Assembly (NCBI RefSeq): GCF_027482425.1
Contig: NZ_JAIXWA010000041.1
Span: 1-64,000 of the forward strand
From: Flavobacterium sp.
GTDB lineage: Bacteria; Bacteroidota; Bacteroidia; Flavobacteriales; Flavobacteriaceae
Reading direction: 5' to 3'
Length of the DNA stretch: 64,000 nucleotides
Shown here one piece after another: positions 46,272 through 53,387 of this stretch (position 1 is its first letter; the number at the start of each line of letters is the position of its first letter). A program made the translations under genes and the position numbers. The notes beneath the pieces are model-generated. The model had not been told where the DNA came from. It worked only from the letters and a program-made list of their open reading frames with translations, and made no database searches.

Positions 46272-46360
46272 TTTTAGATTTTAGATTTTAGACGTTAGAC
46301 TTTGGACTTTAGACTTTAGACATTAGACTTTTGACGTTGGACTTTAGACTTTAAACTTTT
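46272..46360. repeat. Heptamer tandem array (consensus CTTTAGA) between hpt and adk
   Basis: Twelve consecutive 7-base units from 46272 to 46355 (ttttaga x3, cgttaga, ctttgga, ctttaga x2, cattaga, cttttga, cgttgga, ctttaga, ctttaaa) plus a partial unit. The array fills almost the whole spacer between the hpt stop and the adk start. The same unit occurs three times after gcvP. Confidence 0.9.
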
Positions 46361-46362
46361 TA

Positions 46363-46893
46363 CTACTCCGCCAATTGGTACACATCGGGCAAATTACGTC
46401 CGAGACCATCGTAATCCAAACCATAGCCCACAATAAATTTATTGGGAATACGGATACCGATGTAATCGATTTTGACCTCGTGCTGATACGCTTCGGGTTT
46501 GAAAAATAAGGTAGCAATTTTCAAATGCTTGACCTTTTGTTGTTTCAACAGTTGTTTCAAAGCCACTATAGTGGTTCCTGTATCGATAATATCCTCTACA
46601 ATCACCACGGTTCTTCCTTCAAGATTTTCATTCAACCCTATCAAATGTTTTACTTCATGAGTACTTTCGGTGCCTTCATAAGAAGCTACTTTGATAAAAC
46701 TCACTTCGCACATGCCACGGTAGGCCTTCATTAAATCACCCATTACCATAAAAGAGCCGTTAAGCACCCCGATAAAAACAGGAACCTCATCAAAAAAATC
46801 ATCTGCCATTTGCTTAGCCATATTTTGAATGGCAAAGTCAATTTCCTCCGAGGCAATGAAGGGTTCAAACGTTTTATCGTGTAAATGAATCAT
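46363..46893 (-). CDS. hpt: Hypoxanthine phosphoribosyltransferase
   Basis: The 176-residue purine-salvage enzyme joins hypoxanthine or guanine to PRPP. The PRPP loop is TVVIVEDIIDTGTTIVALKQ, with the flexible-loop SYEGTESTHEVKHLIGL and the C-terminal YIGIRIPNKFIVGYGLDYDG. A consensus promoter lies upstream (TTG-N22-TAAATTTG). It leads into adk through a heptamer array. Confidence 0.95.
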   Translation of the reverse strand: MIHLHDKTFEPFIASEEIDFAIQNMAKQMADDFFDEVPVFIGVLNGSFMVMGDLMKAYRGMCEVSFIKVASYEGTESTHEVKHLIGLNENLEGRTVVIVEDIIDTGTTIVALKQLLKQQKVKHLKIATLFFKPEAYQHEVKIDYIGIRIPNKFIVGYGLDYDGLGRNLPDVYQLAE

Positions 46894-46919
46894 AGGGTGT
46901 TGGGCTTGGGAATAAGCTG

Positions 46920-46952
46920 CAAATTTAACAACTAAAACCTATTAAAAATCAA
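46920..46952 (-). promoter_or_regulatory. Promoter of hpt
   Basis: On the minus strand TTG (46952-46950), 22 bases, then TAAATTTG (46927-46920), within the spacing described for Flavobacterium promoters. Confidence 0.55.
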
Positions 46953-46990
46953 CTCCTTCGTAAAATTTGCAAATTTGATATATTTACGTC

Positions 46991-47530
46991 ATGAATTCTG
47001 ATGACTACGCTCAAATCGCCAACATCAAAGCGTATCGCGCGACCCGTGATTTTTATAAAATGCGCGCTTTTGAATCGCCCGAATTTTTGGCACTTCTTGT
47101 GGCAGTGGGTTGCAACCCGAAGGACAAAAACCATTACAAAGCCTTGTGGATTTTGGAGTTGGTCGCCGAAGAACGTATGGCACTACTGTCTCCCTATTTG
47201 GATGAATTTTGCAATAGATTGTCGCAATTCACGTTGGATCCCGCCGTGCGACCGGCTTCGAAAATTTGTTTGTTTTTGGTCACCAAAAAAGGGATCGTAT
47301 TGGAACCTTTTCACGAGGAAAAAATCATAGAAGGATGTCTCGATTTTATCCTAAGGGAGGCAAAAGTGGCTACCATAGCCTATGCACTTCGGACATTATT
47401 TCGCTTAGGAAAAAAACATCCTTGGGTGCATGATGAACTCCAGCTGTTGTTGTCGCGCGAATGGAACAATCCCTCACCCGGGATGCGGTTTGTACTGAAG
47501 GAAACACTACAACGTTTGGCAAACAAATAG
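46991..47530 (+). CDS. HEAT-repeat-like helical protein of unknown function
   Basis: The 179-residue soluble protein lacks a signal peptide and is made of amphipathic helices of about 35-40 residues (HYKALWILELVAEERMALLS, PAVRPASKICLFLVTKKGIV, AKVATIAYALRTLFRLGKKH) that read like HEAT/armadillo units. No catalytic motif is visible. It diverges from hpt across a 97-base spacer and is followed 70 bases later by purK. Small proteins of this type near pur genes are common in Flavobacteriaceae; I do not recognise a named family. Confidence 0.75.
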   Translation: MNSDDYAQIANIKAYRATRDFYKMRAFESPEFLALLVAVGCNPKDKNHYKALWILELVAEERMALLSPYLDEFCNRLSQFTLDPAVRPASKICLFLVTKKGIVLEPFHEEKIIEGCLDFILREAKVATIAYALRTLFRLGKKHPWVHDELQLLLSREWNNPSPGMRFVLKETLQRLANK

Positions 47531-47573
47531 CGAAGTTGCCTTTTTTTGACGGTCTTTGTAAACTTCAGATATA

Positions 47574-47581
47574 CTATATTT
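47574..47581 (+). promoter_or_regulatory. Putative purK promoter -7 box
   Basis: TATATTTG matches TAnnTTTG, with TTTG 16 bases upstream (47554-47557). Predicted RNA start is near 47588, supporting the ATG at 47601 as purK start. Confidence 0.55.
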
Positions 47582-47600
47582 GCACAAACAACACCACCTC

Positions 47601-48758
47601 ATGAATTACTTCTCTTCTGATTTCCGATTGGGCATTTTAGGCGGCGGTCAATTGGGCAAAATGCTCCTTTCCGATACACGGAAATTTGACATCCAAACCC
47701 TAGTTTTAGACCCCAGTGCGGAAGCCCCTTCGCGTTTTGGCTGCCATGCTTTTTATCAAGGGAGTTTATTGGAATACGATACGGTTTACAAATTTGGCAA
47801 AATGGTCAATGTGTTGACGATTGAAATTGAAAACGTCAATCTGGAAGCGCTTGAACAACTGGAGCGGGAAGGACTGCCCGTTTTTCCTTCCCCGAAAACC
47901 CTACGTTTAATTCAAAATAAAGGAAAACAAAAAGATTTTTATGTGCAACACAACATCCCTTCTTCGGCCTATCACCGCTTTGTGGGACTAGACGCTTTAC
48001 GTCAAGCACTGGCCAACGACACCCTTGACTTTCCGTTTGTTTGGAAAGCCGCTACTGGAGGCTATGATGGTAATGGGGTAAAGGTTTGTCGCTCTGCTTT
48101 TGACCTGCGGGGACTTCCCGATGTAGAATGTGTGGCCGAAGCTATGGTCGATTTTAAAAATGAATTGGCAGTTATTGTGGCCCGTTCGGTGTCGGGAGAA
48201 ATTCGCACCTATCCTGTGGTGGAAATGGAATTTCATCCGGAAGCCAATCAAGTGGAATATGTGATTTGTCCCGCGCGAATTGATGCTGACATCGCACAAA
48301 AAGCGCAAGAAGTCGCCCTAAAAGTTTCGGAAGCGTTTCAACATGTAGGCTTATTGGCGGTGGAAATGTTTCAAACCCAGGACGACCATATCTTGGTCAA
48401 CGAAGTCGCCCCTCGCCCGCACAACTCGGGACATTACAGCATTGAAGCGAGTTATACGTCGCAATTTGAAAACCATTTGCGTGCGATTTTGAATTTACCT
48501 TTGGGCAATACCGATAGTAAAGTCGCCGGCATCATGGTCAATTTAGTCGGTGCTGAAGGACATTCAGGACCTGTAGTGTATGAAAATATCGAAAAGATCA
48601 TGGCAATTGATGGCGTAACACCGCATATTTATGGCAAACGCGAAACCCGTCCGTTCCGAAAAATGGGCCATGTGACGATTGTGAATGCAGATATGGCAGC
48701 CGCCCGACGTATTGCGGAAGAAGTGAAAAACAGCATTCGGGTGATCAGTATTCAGTAA
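47601..48758 (+). CDS. purK: N5-carboxyaminoimidazole ribonucleotide synthase
   Basis: The 385-residue ATP-grasp enzyme converts AIR, bicarbonate and ATP to N5-CAIR in purine synthesis. It begins MNYFSSDFRLGILGGGQLGKM; a TTG seven codons upstream lies inside the promoter box. ATP-grasp segments include IQNKGKQKDFYVQHNIPSSA, FVWKAATGGYDGNGVKV, LAVEMFQTQDDHILVNEVAPRPHNSGH and the C-terminal domain GKRETRPFRKMGHVTI. The terminal codons Ser-Ile-Gln and the stop lie inside a heptamer tandem array. Its partner purE is one gene downstream. Confidence 0.96.
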   Translation: MNYFSSDFRLGILGGGQLGKMLLSDTRKFDIQTLVLDPSAEAPSRFGCHAFYQGSLLEYDTVYKFGKMVNVLTIEIENVNLEALEQLEREGLPVFPSPKTLRLIQNKGKQKDFYVQHNIPSSAYHRFVGLDALRQALANDTLDFPFVWKAATGGYDGNGVKVCRSAFDLRGLPDVECVAEAMVDFKNELAVIVARSVSGEIRTYPVVEMEFHPEANQVEYVICPARIDADIAQKAQEVALKVSEAFQHVGLLAVEMFQTQDDHILVNEVAPRPHNSGHYSIEASYTSQFENHLRAILNLPLGNTDSKVAGIMVNLVGAEGHSGPVVYENIEKIMAIDGVTPHIYGKRETRPFRKMGHVTIVNADMAAARRIAEEVKNSIRVISIQ

Positions 48759-48807
48759 ATAGTATTCAGTCCCGAAGGGTCGGGACAGTGATCATTGGGC
48801 AGTGGGG
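48747..48807. repeat. Heptamer array with inserted hairpin at the 3' end of purK
   Basis: Units AGTATTC, AGTAAAT, AGTATTC, AGTCCCG (48747-48774) run from the last purK codons past the stop. They are followed by a perfect 7-bp hairpin GTCCCGA-AGGG-TCGGGAC (48769-48786) and then AGTGATC, ATTGGGC, AGTGGGG (48787-48807). Confidence 0.75.
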
Positions 48808-48859
48808 CTTTATGCAAGAAACAGGGCAACAAATCCACTTCTTTTTCGTTTCTACAACC

Positions 48860-49636
48860 ATGAAGAAAATTATTTACCTATTCACTTTTCTGGCATTTGG
48901 AATTATATATGCTCAAGAAAAATCGTTCATTCCTGAGGGACAAATTGCGTTGGATCGAACTACGTACTTTGAATTTGTACAAAAAAAACGTCCCAAAACG
49001 CAACTCTTTTTACCCGATGGCAAAGAATTGCCGTTGAAAAAATTGGATTCGCTGAACAAAACCATTTATGACCAACCCTTCACGACCCTATTTTATGCAG
49101 ATACGCTACAAAACAAGGCGTCCTTGGTCTTGAAATACCTTTCGAAAGAAGAGGTCAAATTACGCAACGACCAATTTCGGCAACAGCAAAAAGACTTTGA
49201 AAAAAACCGCCGAAAACTGATTGGGTCGACCCTTACCGAATTGTCCTTAACTGATATGGATGGGAAAACGTACACGTTGGAAGATTTAAAAGGGAAAGCG
49301 ATTTTCCTCAATTTTTGGTTCACCCAATGCAAACCCTGTATTGAAGAAATGCCCGATTTGAACAAACTAAAAGAAAAGTACAACGATCAAAATGTTGTTT
49401 TCTTTGCTGTAACCTACAATGAAAAGAAATTGATAACTGAATTTTTAAAACGAACGGATTTAAACCTCACCATTATTCCCAACGACCGCAAAACGATTGA
49501 CCAATTTCACATCAACTTTTACCCCACCAATATTTTAATTGACCCAAATGGCAAAGTGCTGTTCATCAACGAACTCATGGGTGGCAACGGTTTGAAGGAA
49601 ATTAAGAAGTTGTTGCATAAAATGTTTCAGGATTAA
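48860..49636 (+). CDS. Exported TlpA/thioredoxin-like protein
   Basis: The 258-residue protein starts at MKKIIYLFTFLAFGIIYAQE, a signal peptide; upstream in-frame starts (48788) add residues encoded by the repeat region and are rejected. The first ~120 residues are a variable domain. A thioredoxin fold follows at about 121-258 with LTDMDGKTYTLEDLKGKAIF and the active-site CxxC at Cys157-Cys160 (FWFTQCKPCIEEMP). Likely a periplasmic or membrane-side disulfide reductase or peroxiredoxin-like AhpC/TSA protein. It sits between purK and purE, which are usually neighbours; a functional link to purines is not evident. Confidence 0.88.
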   Translation: MKKIIYLFTFLAFGIIYAQEKSFIPEGQIALDRTTYFEFVQKKRPKTQLFLPDGKELPLKKLDSLNKTIYDQPFTTLFYADTLQNKASLVLKYLSKEEVKLRNDQFRQQQKDFEKNRRKLIGSTLTELSLTDMDGKTYTLEDLKGKAIFLNFWFTQCKPCIEEMPDLNKLKEKYNDQNVVFFAVTYNEKKLITEFLKRTDLNLTIIPNDRKTIDQFHINFYPTNILIDPNGKVLFINELMGGNGLKEIKKLLHKMFQD

Positions 49637-49720
49637 AGATTCCAGACTTTTATCAATTGCTAATAAATTGTACCTTCGTACCCTATCCTTCAAAAAATAA
49701 AATTTACAATTTATCATAAC

Positions 49721-50203
49721 ATGAAAGTAGCCATCGTCATGGGAAGTAAAAGCGACTTGCCCGTTATGCAAGAAGCCATTGATATTTTAAAATCCTTCGG
49801 AATTTCGACTGAAGTAGACATTGTATCGGCGCATCGCACGCCCGAAAAATTGGTCGATTTTAGTTCGAACGCCCACCTACGCGGCATCAATGTCATCATT
49901 GCGGGTGCAGGCGGAGCTGCCCATTTACCCGGGATGGTCGCGGCTATGAGTCCGCTGCCCGTGATTGGCGTACCTGTCAAATCCAGCAACTCGATAGACG
50001 GTTGGGACTCGGTGCTTTCTATTTTACAAATGCCCGGTGGCGTTCCTGTAGCAACCGTTGCCTTAAACGGTGCAAAAAATGCGGGTATTCTTGCCGCACA
50101 AATCTTAGGCAGTCAAAATCCAGAAATCCTTCAAAAAATTGTGGCTTACAAAAACGAATTGAAAGACGTGGTTTTGAAAGCGGCTGAAACGTTGAGCCAC
50201 TGA
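49721..50203 (+). CDS. purE: N5-carboxyaminoimidazole ribonucleotide mutase
   Basis: The 160-residue enzyme converts N5-CAIR to CAIR. Signatures: VAIVMGSKSDLPVMQEA, EVDIVSAHRTPEKLVDF with the catalytic His, IIAGAGGAAHLPGMVAA and GVPVKSSNSIDGWDSVLSIL. Length is normal for class I PurE. The last three codons (Leu-Ser-His) and stop are part of an octamer tandem array. It is separated from purK by the thioredoxin-like gene. Confidence 0.97.
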   Translation: MKVAIVMGSKSDLPVMQEAIDILKSFGISTEVDIVSAHRTPEKLVDFSSNAHLRGINVIIAGAGGAAHLPGMVAAMSPLPVIGVPVKSSNSIDGWDSVLSILQMPGGVPVATVALNGAKNAGILAAQILGSQNPEILQKIVAYKNELKDVVLKAAETLSH

Positions 50204-50241
50204 GCTGCTGAGACGCTGAGCTGCTGAGCTGCTGAGTTATT
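50194..50241. repeat. Octamer tandem array (consensus GAGCTGCT) at the 3' end of purE
   Basis: Six 8-base units: GAGCCACT, GAGCTGCT, GAGACGCT, GAGCTGCT, GAGCTGCT, GAGTTATT. The first unit is coding and includes the first base of the stop codon; the rest is intergenic and ends in a T run. Confidence 0.85.
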
Positions 50242-50325
50242 TTTTTTACACTTAAACAATAGCATAACAACAGTACTCCGTTACGGAATCAAGTGCGGAC
50301 GCATTATCTTTTAGAACAAATAACA

Positions 50326-52344
50326 ATGTTTACTGAAAAATTCAACACCCCTTATACAGCAGCGCCTTTTAGTCAGATTCAATTAGAAGACTATATTCCT
50401 GCCTTTGACCAAACCATTGCTCAAGCCCGCGCTGAAGTGGATGCCATTATCAATAATCCCGAAGCGCCTACGTTTGAAAATACGCTGGAAGCCTTGGAAT
50501 TTTCGGGACAAGCTTTGGATCGATTGTCGTCGATTTTCTTTAATTTGAATGCAGCCGAAACCAACGACACCCTGCAGCAAATTGCCCAAGAAGTATCGCC
50601 TAAATTGACGGCTTTTGGCAATGACATCGCTTTAAACGAAACCTTATTCCAACGGGTGAAAGCGATCTACGACCAACGTGATTCTTTATCGCTTTCGCCG
50701 GAACAATCCATGTTATTGGAAAAAAAATACAAAGGATTCAGTCGAAACGGAGCTCTATTAGCCGAAGACCAAAAAAACCGCTTGCGTGCGATTGACACCG
50801 AATTAGCGAAATTAAAATTAACCTTTGGCGAAAATGTGTTGGCCGAAACGAATAGCTATTTCAAACACATCACCAAGGCTGAAGACCTGGCTGGTTTACC
50901 CGAAGGGGCCATAGAAGCTGCTGCAGCATTAGCCCAATCGAAAGGTTTAGAAGGCTGGGTATTTACCTTAGACTTCCCGAGTTACATGCCGTTGATTACC
51001 TATGCCGACAACCGCGAATTACGCAAAGAAGTCGCGATTGCCTTTGGAAAAAAATCGTTTCAAGACAATAGTTGCAACAATACCGAAATCCTTAAAAGAA
51101 TTGTCACCCTTCGTCATGAACGCGCCCAATTGTTAGGGTATGCCTCCCATGCCCATTTTGTATTGGAGGAACGCATGGCGCAAAACCCAGAAACGATAAA
51201 AACCTTTTTAAATGATTTGTTAGCCAAAGCCAAACCCGCGGCCCAACGTGAATTTGCGCAATTATCGGCTTTCGCCAAAGAAAGAAACGGTTTGGATCAT
51301 TTGGAAAAATGGGATGGCGCGTATTATTCGGAAAAATTGAAACAAGAATTGTTTGATTTGGATGACGAACTTTTGAAGCCTTATTTCCCATTGGAAAAGG
51401 TCTTGCAAGGCGCTTTTACGGTGGCTGAGAAGTTGTTTGGACTTACTTTTCACGAAATCGATACGATTGACAAATACCATCCTGATGTACAAACCTATGA
51501 AGTGCGCGGGGAAGCCAACGAATTTCTAGCGTTATTTTATGCCGATTTCTTTCCACGACCCGGAAAACGCCCGGGCGCTTGGATGACCTCATTCAAATCA
51601 CAATACATTCAAAACGGAGTCAACGACCGACCCCATGTGTCGATTGTGTGTAATTTCACACCTCCTACGCCTTCAAAACCTTCATTGTTAACCTTCAATG
51701 AAGTAACCACATTATTTCATGAATTCGGACATGCGCTCCACGGAATGTTGGCAAACACCACCTACCCGAGTCTATCGGGAACCTCGGTCTATTGGGACTT
51801 TGTAGAATTACCGAGTCAGGTAATGGAGAATTGGTGTTACGAACCCGAGGCGTTGGCGTTGTTTGCCCATCATTATGAAACGGGCGAAGTGATTCCGCAG
51901 GCCTATGTCGACAAAATCAAAGAAAGTGCGAGTTTTATGGAAGGCATGGCAACGGTGCGCCAACTGAGTTTTGGATTATTGGACATGGCGTATCATGCCC
52001 AAATTCCCGTTATTGATGATGTAAAAGCCTTTGAAGTTGCCGCTATGCGCGAGACGGCTCTATATCCCGATGTATTGGATAATTGTATGAGTCCAGCGTT
52101 TTCCCATATTTTCCAAGGCGGGTATTCGTCGGGCTATTACAGTTACAAATGGGCTGAAGTGTTGGATGCCGACGCCTTTGCGTATTTCCAAGAAAAAGGA
52201 ATTTTCAACAAGGAAGTGGGAACGCGATTCAAAGAAACGGTACTCTCCCAAGGCGGCACGGAATTGCCCATGGAATTGTATAAAAAATTCCGAGGACAAG
52301 AGCCCAAACCCGAAGCGTTGTTGAAGCGCGCAGGGCTGTTGTAG
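50326..52344 (+). CDS. M3 family oligopeptidase (Dcp/oligopeptidase-A-like)
   Basis: The 672-residue cytosolic zinc peptidase starts at MFTEKFNTPYTAAPFSQIQL; a GTG eleven codons earlier is less likely. The zinc site is HEFGH (His465, Glu466, His469; context TTLFHEFGHALHGML) with the third ligand Glu494 in YWDFVELPSQVMENW, 25 residues on, as in thimet/neurolysin-type M3 enzymes. Substrate loop GGYSSGYYSYKWAEVLDADA is typical of Dcp/OpdA. No signal peptide. It degrades oligopeptides in the cytosol. A heptamer array begins on the last base of the stop codon, followed by a terminator. Confidence 0.93.
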   Translation: MFTEKFNTPYTAAPFSQIQLEDYIPAFDQTIAQARAEVDAIINNPEAPTFENTLEALEFSGQALDRLSSIFFNLNAAETNDTLQQIAQEVSPKLTAFGNDIALNETLFQRVKAIYDQRDSLSLSPEQSMLLEKKYKGFSRNGALLAEDQKNRLRAIDTELAKLKLTFGENVLAETNSYFKHITKAEDLAGLPEGAIEAAAALAQSKGLEGWVFTLDFPSYMPLITYADNRELRKEVAIAFGKKSFQDNSCNNTEILKRIVTLRHERAQLLGYASHAHFVLEERMAQNPETIKTFLNDLLAKAKPAAQREFAQLSAFAKERNGLDHLEKWDGAYYSEKLKQELFDLDDELLKPYFPLEKVLQGAFTVAEKLFGLTFHEIDTIDKYHPDVQTYEVRGEANEFLALFYADFFPRPGKRPGAWMTSFKSQYIQNGVNDRPHVSIVCNFTPPTPSKPSLLTFNEVTTLFHEFGHALHGMLANTTYPSLSGTSVYWDFVELPSQVMENWCYEPEALALFAHHYETGEVIPQAYVDKIKESASFMEGMATVRQLSFGLLDMAYHAQIPVIDDVKAFEVAAMRETALYPDVLDNCMSPAFSHIFQGGYSSGYYSYKWAEVLDADAFAYFQEKGIFNKEVGTRFKETVLSQGGTELPMELYKKFRGQEPKPEALLKRAGLL

Positions 52345-52378
52345 TTATGAGTTATGAGTTATGAATTATGAATTAAGA
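52344..52378. repeat. Heptamer tandem array (GTTATGA/ATTATGA) at the 3' end of the M3 peptidase gene
   Basis: Five consecutive units: GTTATGA x3, ATTATGA, ATTAAGA, beginning with the G of the TAG stop codon and running into the terminator stem. Confidence 0.9.
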
Positions 52379-52399
52379 GTCGTGAAAGCGGCTCTTTTT
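52376..52399 (+). terminator. Terminator of the M3 peptidase gene
   Basis: AGAGTCG and CGGCTCT (52376-52382 with 52389-52395, one wobble) pair around a 6-base loop and are followed by five T. Confidence 0.75.
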
Positions 52400-52430
52400 G
52401 CTTACTATACCCCATCGACAACAAGCATTG

Positions 52431-53213
52431 TCACCCGCCAATCCCATACACCAATCCCGCCCACACCATCGGGAGCGCTTCTACCCAAAAGGCAGTAAAC
52501 GTTTTCGATTGGTGGGGTTGGGTTTTGTAAATGGCCCCCAAAGTAAGCAGCGCGATACCCAACGCAGCCCCCTTTTGTGGCATGCCATGACTCCATAAAA
52601 CTAGACCCACAAATACAAGCACCAAAACATACCCAAACCGCTTGGCCCAAAGAATCCCAAACCGTTGCGGTAGGGTTTTTAATGCCGTAGGATCGCGGGT
52701 ACTGTCGTAAATCTCAAACGGCAACAGTAAAGCGCTTAATATTACAAAACGAGAAATGCCCTCCAAAACGAATACATTCATAGACTGTTTATAAAAAAGC
52801 AAAGGAACCATACATGTAAAATACGTAATAGTTGCGCTAACCCAAAATAGTTTAAGCCACCCAAGCTTTCGAACCCATGGGTAAAGAAATACAAAACAAA
52901 AACCTACCACTAATTTTTTTTGAATCGCAAAGGGCATCTCTAAAAAAATCATGAGAAAAAAGAAACTTGCCAAGAGTGTTATTCCTAAAATAAACTGATG
53001 TTGGTAAGAAATTGGAATTTGATATCCCCATATTTTCCCATACTTCAATCCATTATATACCACAAGGGTTCCCAAGGCCATAAGTCCAATATAATCATGG
53101 ATTAAGATTAGACCTTGTTGCATAAAGGTAATTAAGGTTAAACAGCCCACGGCAAGCGAAACATGCAATGAGGCATTCAGGTATAAGGCTATCATCGTAT
53201 TTTTTAGAACCAT
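52431..53213 (-). CDS. UbiA-like integral membrane protein
   Basis: The 260-residue protein has about eight hydrophobic helices. The segment PFEIYDSTRDPTALKTLPQR at about residues 175-195 resembles the second Asp-rich motif (DxxxD) of UbiA/MenA prenyltransferases with its following Leu-Pro-x-Arg stretch. The first motif expected near residue 50 is degraded: VVYNGLKYGK has Asn but no Asp pair. It may be a prenyltransferase-fold protein with altered or no transferase activity. It lies alone on the minus strand between the M3 peptidase gene and gcvP; no terminator is obvious at its 3' side apart from the convergent one. Confidence 0.7.
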   Translation of the reverse strand: MVLKNTMIALYLNASLHVSLAVGCLTLITFMQQGLILIHDYIGLMALGTLVVYNGLKYGKIWGYQIPISYQHQFILGITLLASFFFLMIFLEMPFAIQKKLVVGFCFVFLYPWVRKLGWLKLFWVSATITYFTCMVPLLFYKQSMNVFVLEGISRFVILSALLLPFEIYDSTRDPTALKTLPQRFGILWAKRFGYVLVLVFVGLVLWSHGMPQKGAALGIALLTLGAIYKTQPHQSKTFTAFWVEALPMVWAGLVYGIGG

Positions 53214-53311
53214 ATTTCAAAAGTAAAGCATCTTGTTAATAACCACACTTTTGGTTGAAAAATTCTAAAAATATTAGCAACTGTGCGTGACCAAAATACA
53301 AGTTTAATAAG

Positions 53312-53319
53312 TACTTTTG
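53312..53319 (+). promoter_or_regulatory. Putative gcvP promoter -7 box
   Basis: TACTTTTG matches TAnnTTTG, 68 bases upstream of the chosen gcvP ATG and inside the longer alternative frame, which argues against the upstream start. No riboswitch-like structure was recognised in the short leader. Confidence 0.45.
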
Positions 53320-53387
53320 TTAGCGATTTTTTTAGGTTAAAAAAAATCAAGACAACACAACAAAACAGACTAATTTACCCAACTTTA

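Noticed and set aside
46272-46360. Heptamer array considered as CRISPR or as a regulator-binding iteron origin
   Set aside because: Units are contiguous with no spacers, and no replication gene or AT-rich unwinding module with DnaA boxes is adjacent.
48788-48859. Extended N-terminus of the thioredoxin-like protein
   Set aside because: The extra residues are encoded by the purK-proximal repeat and lie before a clear signal peptide.
53283-53387. N-terminal extension of gcvP by 35 codons
   Set aside because: It would start upstream of the TACTTTTG promoter box and shows no resemblance to GcvP or to a targeting signal.
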